From Microbacterium sp. MYb62 (GTDB lineage: Bacteria > Actinomycetota > Actinomycetes > Actinomycetales > Microbacteriaceae): DNA of 64,000 nt. A program made the translations under genes and the position numbers. The stretch covers positions 1-64,000 of the forward strand of contig NZ_PCOY01000019.1 in NCBI RefSeq assembly GCF_002979475.1, read 5' to 3'. The notes under the pieces were generated by a model. That model saw nothing but the letters and a program-made list of their open reading frames with translations. It was not told the origin of the DNA and searched no databases. Below are positions 49,660 through 56,683 of the stretch, piece by piece; position 1 is the stretch's first letter; each line of letters begins with the position of its first letter.

Positions 49660-50340
49660 ATGATGTCCGAAGAGCGCGATGAGAACCCGTCCGGCTTCAC
49701 CCTCTGGGCTGTCTGGCGACGAAACCCCGACGTTCCCGTGACGGAGAACGACTCGACCGAGCTCGAGACGATCGTCTCCTACATCGAGGACTCCGGCGTC
49801 ACCGTCCGCGGCTTCTACGACGTCTCCGGCCTCAAGGCCGAAGCCGACCTCATGGTCTGGCTGCACGGCGAGACCGCCGAGGAGCTGCAGAAGGCGCTGC
49901 GTCGTCTTCGTCGCACCGAGCTGCTGCGCCCCCTCCTCCCGGTGTGGAACGTGATGGGTGTGCATCGCGATGCCGAGTTCAACCGTGCGCACGTGCCGGG
50001 CTTCCTCCGCGGCGTCGAGCCCAAGGACTGGCTGTGCCTGTACCCGTTCGTGCGCACGCCGGAGTGGTATCTCGCCCCGGAGGAGGAGCGTCGCAAGATG
50101 CTCGCCGATCACGGACGCAAGGGCGCTGCCTTCACGGGCGTGCTCGCCAACACCGTCGCCTCGTTCGCTCTCGGCGACTACGAGTGGCTGCTTCCGCTCG
50201 AGGCCGATGAGCTCACCGACCTCGTCGATCTGATGCGCGACCTCCGCTACACCGATGCCCGCCTGTACGTGAAGGAGGAGGTGCCCTTCTACACCGGGCG
50301 CAGGCTCCGGTTCGACGAGATCGCGGACGTCCTCCAGTAA
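49660..50340 (+). CDS. hemQ: Coproheme decarboxylase (chlorite dismutase-like HemQ)
   Basis: HemQ (ChdC) removes two carboxyls from coproheme with peroxide to form heme b, the last step of this pathway. The 226-residue protein has the two ferredoxin-like halves of the family. It includes GFTLWAVWRR, LYPFVRTPEWYLAPEEERRKMLADHGRKG (with the Tyr used in radical chemistry) and ANTVASFALGDYEWLLPLEAD. The ATG at 49660 follows CAGACT (49648-49653) by six bases; a second ATG is the next codon. It opens a tight run hemQ-hemC-hemD-hemB with gaps of 5, -4 and -4 bases. Confidence 0.95.
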   Translation: MMSEERDENPSGFTLWAVWRRNPDVPVTENDSTELETIVSYIEDSGVTVRGFYDVSGLKAEADLMVWLHGETAEELQKALRRLRRTELLRPLLPVWNVMGVHRDAEFNRAHVPGFLRGVEPKDWLCLYPFVRTPEWYLAPEEERRKMLADHGRKGAAFTGVLANTVASFALGDYEWLLPLEADELTDLVDLMRDLRYTDARLYVKEEVPFYTGRRLRFDEIADVLQ

Positions 50341-50345
50341 GCGCC

Positions 50346-51341
50346 ATGAGCACCCCCATCCGTCTGGGTACCCGTCGCAGCGCGCTCGCGCAGGCGCAGT
50401 CGGGCCACGTCGCCACAGCCCTCGAGAAGCTCTCGGGGCGTCCTGTCGAGCTCGTCCCCATCACCAGCGAGGGCGACACCAACCGTGCCTCCCTCTCCGA
50501 GATCGGCGGCCAGGGCATCTTCGCCACGCGGCTCCGCGAGGCGCTCTTCGCGGGGGAGTGCGACTTCCTCGTGCACTCTTTGAAGGATCTGCCGACGGCC
50601 ATCCCCGATGGACTCGTGATCGCGGCGACCCCGAAGCGGGAAGATCCGCGCGACGTGGTCCTGACGCGCGACGGCGTCCCGCTGCACGAACTGCGCACGG
50701 GCAGCACGGTCGGCACCGGCTCGCCGCGCCGCATCGCGCAGGTGCACCGGCGCGCGCCGGGCGCCGAAGTCGTCGACATCCGCGGCAACGTCGATTCCCG
50801 TCTCGCACGAGTCGTCTCCGGGGAGCTGGATGCCGTGATCCTCGCGGCGGCGGGTCTCTCCCGGCTGGGGGCGGAGTCCCCGCTGCGGCGTGAGGAGCTC
50901 GGCCTCGGCGAGTGGCCGACCGCGCCCGGACAGGGCTCTCTCGCCGTCGAGACGCGGGCGGACGCCCCGGAGGAGCTGCTCTCGGCGCTCGCCGGCCTCG
51001 ACGATGCGCAGACCCGTCTGGCCATCACGGTGGAGCGCGCGATCCTCGAAGGACTGGACGCCGGATGCCAGGCGCCGATGGCCGCGCACGCCGTGGTCGA
51101 CGGCTCCTCCGTGCGCGTCAGGGCGGTCGTCTATGCGGTCGACGGAGGGCGCCGGATCGGCCTCGACGTCACCGAGGAGCTGAACGGGGAGTATATTCGT
51201 CGGAACGGCAGTGGCAATGGAGCGGATGCTGCCGATGGTGCAGACCCGATGCACGCAGCGCGCGAGCTCGGGTTCACTGTTGCCCGTCGGCTGCTCGATC
51301 AAGGGGCGGCCGGCCTCGTATCCCGAGAGCAATCCTCATGA
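50346..51341 (+). CDS. hemC: Hydroxymethylbilane synthase (porphobilinogen deaminase)
   Basis: HemC links four porphobilinogen molecules into hydroxymethylbilane. The 331-residue enzyme has the IRLGTRRSALAQAQSGHVA start, VHSLKDLPTAIPDGL with the catalytic Asp nearby, IRGNVDSRLARV, GQGSLAVETR, and the dipyrromethane-cofactor Cys in LDAGCQAPMAAHA (about residue 241). A small C-terminal insertion rich in Gly and Asn lies near residues 284-297 and is not common. It begins five bases after hemQ and overlaps hemD by ATGA. Confidence 0.96.
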   Translation: MSTPIRLGTRRSALAQAQSGHVATALEKLSGRPVELVPITSEGDTNRASLSEIGGQGIFATRLREALFAGECDFLVHSLKDLPTAIPDGLVIAATPKREDPRDVVLTRDGVPLHELRTGSTVGTGSPRRIAQVHRRAPGAEVVDIRGNVDSRLARVVSGELDAVILAAAGLSRLGAESPLRREELGLGEWPTAPGQGSLAVETRADAPEELLSALAGLDDAQTRLAITVERAILEGLDAGCQAPMAAHAVVDGSSVRVRAVVYAVDGGRRIGLDVTEELNGEYIRRNGSGNGADAADGADPMHAARELGFTVARRLLDQGAAGLVSREQSS

Positions 51342-52135
51342 CCACTTCCGAAATCAAGCAGGACCGACCGCTGGACGGCTGGCGCATTCTGGTGCCCCGT
51401 GGCGGGCCGTGGGGCGATGGCGTCGCCGCGAGTCTCCGCGCCCAGGGCGCCGTGCCCGTGGTGGCTCCCCTCATCAACTTCGCTCCGACGACCGACCAGG
51501 CGGCGCTCGACGCCGCCCTGGAGGAACTGGCCTCCGGAGCCTTCGACTGGCTCACGATCACGAGCGCGACGACGGTCGACGTGCTCTTCGCGCATCGCGC
51601 CGTCGTTCCGCGCGGGACGAAGATCGCCGCCGTGGGTGAGACGACGGCCGCCGCTCTCCAGGCCGTCGGTTACGAGGTCGCTCTGGTCCCCGAGCAGGAC
51701 AACTCGGCGGAGGGGATGGCGCAGCAGCTGATCGCGCTGGAGACCGAGCCGCGTCGCATCCTGGCTCTGCGCAGCGAGATCGCGAAGCCGGTCCTGAGCA
51801 AGCAGCTCTCCAAGGCCGGGCACGATGTCGCGAGCGTCGTCGCCTACCGCACGGTCGGCGTTCCCGTGACGGAACGCATCCGCCGCGACGTCGAGAACGG
51901 TCGCATCAACGCGATCCTCATCACCAGCGGGTCGGTCGCCGAGCAGGTGCGGGAGCAGTTCCCGGAGATCCCCGACGAGACGCTGCTCGCCGCGATCGGA
52001 CCGCGCACCGCGAAGGATGCTCAGCGTGCGGGTCTGCCCGTGTCGGTCGTCGCCGACCGTCAGACCGTCGACGCGCTGATCGACGCGGTCTCGCACTTCA
52101 CCCTCCCGCACGCGGCCGACGAGTTCGCGCCGTGA
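51338..52135 (+). CDS. hemD: Uroporphyrinogen-III synthase
   Basis: HemD cyclises hydroxymethylbilane with inversion of ring D to uroporphyrinogen III. The 265-residue protein has two alpha/beta domains. WRILVPRGGPWGDGVAASLRAQGA opens the first, WLTITSATTVDVLF and VAAVGETTAAALQAVG follow, and AILITSGSVAEQV and LAAIGPRTAKDAQRAGL lie in the second, as in the weakly conserved family. ATG 51338 overlaps the hemC stop and its own stop overlaps the GTG of hemB, so all three genes are coupled. Confidence 0.93.
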   Translation: MTTSEIKQDRPLDGWRILVPRGGPWGDGVAASLRAQGAVPVVAPLINFAPTTDQAALDAALEELASGAFDWLTITSATTVDVLFAHRAVVPRGTKIAAVGETTAAALQAVGYEVALVPEQDNSAEGMAQQLIALETEPRRILALRSEIAKPVLSKQLSKAGHDVASVVAYRTVGVPVTERIRRDVENGRINAILITSGSVAEQVREQFPEIPDETLLAAIGPRTAKDAQRAGLPVSVVADRQTVDALIDAVSHFTLPHAADEFAP

Positions 52136-53109
52136 GCTTCCCCGAAGTCCGGCTGAGGCGGCTGCGTCAGTCCCGAGCCGTGCGCGATCTCGTGCGCGAG
52201 ACCTCACTGCAGCCCCGACAGCTCGTGCTGCCCCTGTTCGTCCGCGAAGGCATCGCGGAATCCGTGGAGATCGGGTCGATGCCCGGGGTCGCGCAGCACT
52301 CGCTCGACTCGCTGCGCGCCGCAGCCGTCGACGCTGCGGAGGCCGGTGTCGGCGGCGTGATGCTGTTCGGTGTGCCGGCCGTGCGTGATGCTCGTGGATC
52401 CGGGGCCGACGATCCCCGGGGCATCCTGAACATCGCCACCGAGGCCCTGGCCTCCGAGGTCGGGGATGCTCTCGTGGTGCAGACCGACCTGTGCCTGGAC
52501 GAATTCACCGACCACGGCCACTGCGGCGTGCTCGCGGTCGACGGCTCGGTCGACAATGACGCGACGCTCGAACGGTACACCTCGATGGCGCTCGCCCAGG
52601 CGCGCGCGGGCTCGCAGCTGCTGGGCCTTTCCGGGATGATGGACGGCCAGGTGGCGGTCATCCGCGCCGCGCTGGATGCCGAGGGCTTCACCGACACGCT
52701 TCTGCTCGCCTATGCGGCGAAGTACGCGAGCGCCTTCTACGGACCGTTCCGCGAGGCTGTCGACTCGCAGCTGACGGGCGACCGCCGCACGTATCAGCTG
52801 GACCCCGGCAACCGGCGCGAAGGCGTTCTCGAAGCTGTGGTCGACGAAGCCGAGGGCGCGGACATCGTGATGGTGAAGCCGGCTATGGCTTTCCTCGATG
52901 TGCTGCGCGAGGTGCGGGATACCGTGCGTATTCCGGTCTGGGCATACCAGGTGTCGGGCGAGTACGCCATGATCGAGGCCGCCGGTGCGAACGGCTGGAT
53001 CGATCGCCGTGCCGCTGTCCTCGAGTCCCTGCTGTCCATCCGCCGTGCGGGCGCCGACGCGGTGCTGACCTACTGGGCGACCGAGGCCGCCGGCTGGTTG
53101 CGCGACTGA
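52132..53109 (+). CDS. hemB: Delta-aminolevulinic acid dehydratase (porphobilinogen synthase)
   Basis: HemB condenses two 5-aminolevulinate molecules to porphobilinogen. The 325-residue enzyme has both Schiff-base lysines, in [17 protein letters not shown] and [13 protein letters not shown]. The metal loop reads [16 protein letters not shown]: two of the three Cys of the zinc type remain, with Asp in place of the middle one, a mixed form also typical of actinobacteria. GTG 52132 overlaps hemD. A 37-base gap with GAGGAG follows before hemL. Confidence 0.96.
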   Translation: MSFPEVRLRRLRQSRAVRDLVRETSLQPRQLVLPLFVREGIAESVEIGSMPGVAQHSLDSLRAAAVDAAEAGVGGVMLFGVPAVRDARGSGADDPRGILNIATEALASEVGDALVVQTDLCLDEFTDHGHCGVLAVDGSVDNDATLERYTSMALAQARAGSQLLGLSGMMDGQVAVIRAALDAEGFTDTLLLAYAAKYASAFYGPFREAVDSQLTGDRRTYQLDPGNRREGVLEAVVDEAEGADIVMVKPAMAFLDVLREVRDTVRIPVWAYQVSGEYAMIEAAGANGWIDRRAAVLESLLSIRRAGADAVLTYWATEAAGWLRD

Positions 53110-53146
53110 TCCCTCGGCGATCATTCGCCGCTGTGAGGAGCTTTTC

Positions 53147-54469
53147 ATGACCGATCGCAATGACGACCTGTTCTCCGCCGCTCGCGCGGTGATCCCCGGC
53201 GGGGTCAACTCCCCGGTGCGCGCCTACGGTTCGGTCGGTGGGACGCCGCGATTCCTCGCCTCGGCGAAGGGCGCGACCGTGACGGATGCCGCCGGTCGGG
53301 AGTATGTCGACCTCGTCGCGTCCTGGGGCCCGGCTCTGCTCGGCCATGCGCACCCGGAGATCGTCGCCGCCGTGCAGGAGGCCGCATCCCGAGGGCTGTC
53401 GTTCGGTGCTCCGACCGAGGGCGAGGTCGAGCTCGCCGCGCTCATCGCCGACCGTGTGCGTTTCGGCTCGATCCGTCCGGTCGAGCGTGTGCGTCTGGTC
53501 TCGACCGGCACCGAGGCGACCATGACGGCGATCCGTCTCGCGCGCGGGGCCACCGGTCGCGATCTGCTCGTGAAGTTCGCCGGGCACTACCACGGTCACT
53601 CGGACGGCCTTCTCGCGGAGGCCGGTTCGGGCGTCGCGACGCTGGCGCTTCCCGGTTCCGCCGGTGTTCCGGCGCCGATCGCCGCACAGACCCTGGTGAT
53701 CGGCTACAACGACCCGGAGGCGCTGGCCGCCGTGTTCGCCGAGCACGGCGACCGCATCGCCGCCGTGATCGTCGAAGCCTCCGCCGCGAACATGGGTGTC
53801 GTCGCCCCGCTCCCCGGCTTCAACCGCCTCATCGCCGAGACCGCACACGCCCATGGCGCCCTCATGATCCTGGACGAGGTGCTCACCGGTTTCCGTGTGC
53901 ACCCCGCGGGCTTCTGGGGCCTGCAGGCAGCAGCCGGCGAGGACTACTCGCCGGACATCTTCACCTTCGGCAAGGTCGTCGGCGGGGGAATGCCCCTGGC
54001 CGCGCTCGGCGGACGCGCAGAGGTCATGGACCTGCTCGCTCCCCTCGGACCGGTGTACCAGGCAGGGACGCTCTCCGGGAACCCGCTGTCGGTCGCGGCG
54101 GGTCTCGCGACGCTGCGGCTGGCGACGCCGGAGGTGTACGCGACCGTGGATGCGGCTGCCGCCCGGGTGTCGGCGGCGCTCGATGCCGCGCTCTCCTCCG
54201 CAGGCGTCACGCATTCGGTCGCCTCGGCGGGCAGCCTGTTCAGCGCGTCCTTCCGCGCGTCGGCTCCTCAGAACTACGCCGAGGCGCAGGCGCAGGAGTC
54301 GTTCCGATATGCCCCGTTCTTCCACTCGCTGCGGGAGCAGGGCGTCGCGCTTCCGCCGAGCGTCTTCGAGGCCTGGTTCCTCACCGCCGCACACGGCGAC
54401 GCGGAGCTGCAGCAGATCGAGAATGCCCTCCCCGCCGCAGCGGAGGCGGCGGCAGCCGCACGACCGTAG
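53147..54469 (+). CDS. hemL: Glutamate-1-semialdehyde 2,1-aminomutase
   Basis: HemL is a PLP enzyme that converts glutamate-1-semialdehyde, the HemA product, to 5-aminolevulinate. The 440-residue protein has [21 protein letters not shown], the substrate-gating [22 protein letters not shown] with the PLP Asp, and the PLP-binding Lys in [18 protein letters not shown] (about residue 276). GAGGAG precedes ATG 53147. It is the last gene of the hem operon. The bases around its TAG stop are duplicated in tandem (54466-54499). Confidence 0.96.
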   Translation: MTDRNDDLFSAARAVIPGGVNSPVRAYGSVGGTPRFLASAKGATVTDAAGREYVDLVASWGPALLGHAHPEIVAAVQEAASRGLSFGAPTEGEVELAALIADRVRFGSIRPVERVRLVSTGTEATMTAIRLARGATGRDLLVKFAGHYHGHSDGLLAEAGSGVATLALPGSAGVPAPIAAQTLVIGYNDPEALAAVFAEHGDRIAAVIVEASAANMGVVAPLPGFNRLIAETAHAHGALMILDEVLTGFRVHPAGFWGLQAAAGEDYSPDIFTFGKVVGGGMPLAALGGRAEVMDLLAPLGPVYQAGTLSGNPLSVAAGLATLRLATPEVYATVDAAAARVSAALDAALSSAGVTHSVASAGSLFSASFRASAPQNYAEAQAQESFRYAPFFHSLREQGVALPPSVFEAWFLTAAHGDAELQQIENALPAAAEAAAAARP

Positions 54470-54499
54470 CCGAGGCCCGGTCGTAGACGAGGTCCGGTC
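54466..54499 (+). repeat. 17-bp tandem duplication across the hemL stop codon
   Basis: Bases 54466-54482 contain the TAG stop and recur at 54483-54499 with two mismatches (15 of 17). The second copy keeps a TAG. Confidence 0.75.
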
Positions 54500-54520
54500 G
54501 ACGTCGCCGGGACTGTGCGC

Positions 54521-56035
54521 TCAGACGAACATGACGCGGCGCGGCGACGCATCGGAGTAGACGCGACCGAGCGGGCTGGTCCACTCGATGTCGCCTCCAG
54601 CCAATTGTCGAGCGCGCCACCGATGCTGGTCGGCGATGTCGGGATGCTTCAGTGCGTGGTGTCCGCGGCAGAAGTGGCTCAGATTGTCGATCGATGTTCG
54701 TCCGCCCCGGGCATGATCGTGGTTGTGATCGATCTGACACCGATGGACGGGCGTTCGGCAACCAGGGAATCGACAGTGTTGATCGCGTGCCTGGAGATGT
54801 CGACGCATCGCCGCGGTCGGAGCATAGGCGGCGGTGGCGGTCACCATGCCGAGGTCATCGAGGAAGAGGCGCGACCATCCGCCGTTCCGTCCGGCGAGAT
54901 CGCGGGCGACGTCGGGGTGGAGCGGACCGACGCCGTCGAGCTCCGCCGGCCGGCCGTCGGCTCCGAGCAGGGTCTCGGCCGCGATCGTGACCTGGATGCG
55001 GGCCTGGATGCCCTCGAGCCCGGTGCCGTTCGCGGCCGACGGATCGCTGGCGAGAAGCAGGTCACTGAGCAGGTCGGTACGAACCTCATCGATTCCGCGG
55101 TCGTCGACGGCAACATGGCCGGCATCGCGCGACGGGTCGGTCGTGTAGGTACCGCTCTCGCCGAAGATGACGTGTGGGTCGAGCGGGGCCTCTCCGAAGC
55201 TGACCCCTCCGAATCGTGGATCGTCGTATCGGGGATCGCCGAGGTGGTGGTCGTCGAGGAGAGGATCGTCGCGGAAGACGGCATCCGCGGTCAGATCCTG
55301 GAGGAAGACCGGATCATCGCCCGAGTCGAGGTCGTCCGAGGAGAGCATCGGCTCGTGGTCGACAGGGAGGCTCCGGTCGGATCGCGTGGCGATGACCTGC
55401 TGCGCGAGTCGGGTCAGGCGGTCGAGGATCGCGTGGGCGAGATGCTCCGGCAGAACCACCTGCAGCAGAGCGAGTCCGTCGTCGAGCGAGCGCACGGTCA
55501 CCGAGCGCTCACCCCGCGCGCGCCGATGCCGCTCGACGACAGTCTCACTCGCGAGGGAGGACGCGATCTGCCGCACCATCGCGCGGGTTCGCGCGGGGGA
55601 GTCGTGCTCGGCCACGACGAGCGCCGCTGCGTCATAGAGCGAGACGGTGTCCGGGGCTGCCCGCCCCTCGCGGACCGCCAGGCGAACGACCATGCCCTCG
55701 CGGATGATCTCCCGGACGTGGGCGGCACTGATGGATCCACGGTGGAACGAGTCCCGTACCGCCGGATGCTCGGCTTCGAGGAGGCGGGCGTCGGCGAAGG
55801 CGTACTCGATGCTGCCCTTGGACACGCGCCCGGCGGCGGAGTACTCGGCGATCATCGACCGATGGATGGCCTCACGATGCTGCGGAAGTTCGCGCACGTC
55901 GTCGTCGAGCACGTGCAGACGATCAGCCAGGAGCGCTGACGCTTCTGCCTCGAGCGCGGCGATCGCCCGCCTCTTCTCGACCCACGCGTCGAGGAGCATC
56001 TCGCGCTGCTCGAGGTGGTTCGTGGAGGATGCCAT
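54521..56035 (-). CDS. DUF222 / HNH endonuclease domain protein (13E12 repeat family type)
   Basis: The 504-residue protein has a long helical DUF222 region (residues 10-250), a variable acidic stretch (residues 240-330, rich in Asp with DDP-type repeats), and a C-terminal HNH nuclease. CRFPGCRTPVHRCQIDHNHDHARGG and DNLSHFCRGHHALKH give the Cys zinc knuckle and the HNH residues. Such genes are multicopy in many actinobacteria, and in mycobacteria the 13E12 members belong to the LexA regulon. ATG 56035 follows TATACT (56047-56042) by six bases. A LexA-like site overlaps this -10. Confidence 0.9.
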   Translation of the reverse strand: MASSTNHLEQREMLLDAWVEKRRAIAALEAEASALLADRLHVLDDDVRELPQHREAIHRSMIAEYSAAGRVSKGSIEYAFADARLLEAEHPAVRDSFHRGSISAAHVREIIREGMVVRLAVREGRAAPDTVSLYDAAALVVAEHDSPARTRAMVRQIASSLASETVVERHRRARGERSVTVRSLDDGLALLQVVLPEHLAHAILDRLTRLAQQVIATRSDRSLPVDHEPMLSSDDLDSGDDPVFLQDLTADAVFRDDPLLDDHHLGDPRYDDPRFGGVSFGEAPLDPHVIFGESGTYTTDPSRDAGHVAVDDRGIDEVRTDLLSDLLLASDPSAANGTGLEGIQARIQVTIAAETLLGADGRPAELDGVGPLHPDVARDLAGRNGGWSRLFLDDLGMVTATAAYAPTAAMRRHLQARDQHCRFPGCRTPVHRCQIDHNHDHARGGRTSIDNLSHFCRGHHALKHPDIADQHRWRARQLAGGDIEWTSPLGRVYSDASPRRVMFV

Positions 56036-56041
56036 GAATCG

Positions 56042-56061
56042 AGTATAGTACGTATGTTCGA
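56042..56061 (-). promoter_or_regulatory. Leaderless promoter with SOS-box-like site for the DUF222-HNH gene
   Basis: TATACT (56047-56042, minus strand) is the -10. Bases 56046-56061 read TAGTAC-GTAT-GTTCGA, matching 10 of the 12 defined positions of the actinobacterial LexA box TCGAAC-N4-GTTCGA. One half is perfect. The overlap with the -10 fits repression. Confidence 0.45.
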
Positions 56062-56169
56062 ATATCGAAAGGGGAATCCGGATGACTGGTGCCGACCGAC
56101 AAGGGATCGTTGCGTTCCTGTGAGCAACTTCCAGACAACTGGCAGGGCGGCGCTGGCAGACTGGGTGGC

Positions 56170-56619
56170 ATGGTGACGTTGCTGCTGGACCAGACGCAAC
56201 TCGAGGTCGTGCTCTCGCCGATCGAACGTGCCGCCACCTTCCACAGGGACAACCTCCGGATCGCCCGCGACACCATCACCAAGGTCCAGCTGACGGAAGA
56301 CGCCTGGACCTGGCTCCGCGGCGTGCCGAACCCGGGGACTCACATTCCCGGTGTGCTCGCTGCCGGCAGCTGGAAGGCTGCCGGCAGCCTCGACTTCGTG
56401 CTGATCCGCCGACGCCGTCCGAGTGTCGTGATCGACCTCGAAGGCGATGAACAGTACGGTCGCCTCATCCTCACCACGCGGCACGGGCTCGCGCTCACTC
56501 AGGCGCTGCGACTCGACGTGTCGTCCGAGCCGGCGAGCGTCGAGGAGATCGTGGCCACCGCGCCGACCCCCGTCTCGAAGGGGAGTCGTCGGCCCGTCAT
56601 CCGCCCCCGGCCCGCCTGA
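56170..56619 (+). CDS. Conserved hypothetical protein
   Basis: No family is recognised with confidence. The 149-residue soluble protein opens with strands (MVTLLLDQTQLEVVLSPIERAATFHRD), contains WTWLRGVPNPGTHIPGVLAAGSWKAAG and a strand pair RRRRPSVVIDLEG, and ends in a basic Pro/Arg tail. The layout recalls a small lipocalin- or PH-like barrel, a weak impression only. CAGACT (56157-56162) lies seven bases before ATG 56170, so the start is probably leaderless. It diverges from the DUF222 gene and converges on the ABC gene at a strong terminator. Confidence 0.7.
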   Translation: MVTLLLDQTQLEVVLSPIERAATFHRDNLRIARDTITKVQLTEDAWTWLRGVPNPGTHIPGVLAAGSWKAAGSLDFVLIRRRRPSVVIDLEGDEQYGRLILTTRHGLALTQALRLDVSSEPASVEEIVATAPTPVSKGSRRPVIRPRPA

Positions 56620-56629
56620 CATCAGACAC

Positions 56630-56668
56630 AGAACGCCCTCCGCGACCCGAAGGTCCGGAGGGCGTTCT
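56630..56668. terminator. Strong bidirectional terminator hairpin
   Basis: A perfect 13-bp GC-rich stem (56630-56642 with 56656-56668) closes a 13-base loop, directly between two convergent genes (stops at 56619 and 56684). No long T-tract follows, as is usual in high-GC actinobacteria. Confidence 0.85.
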
Positions 56669-56683
56669 CGTCAGCGGAACCGC

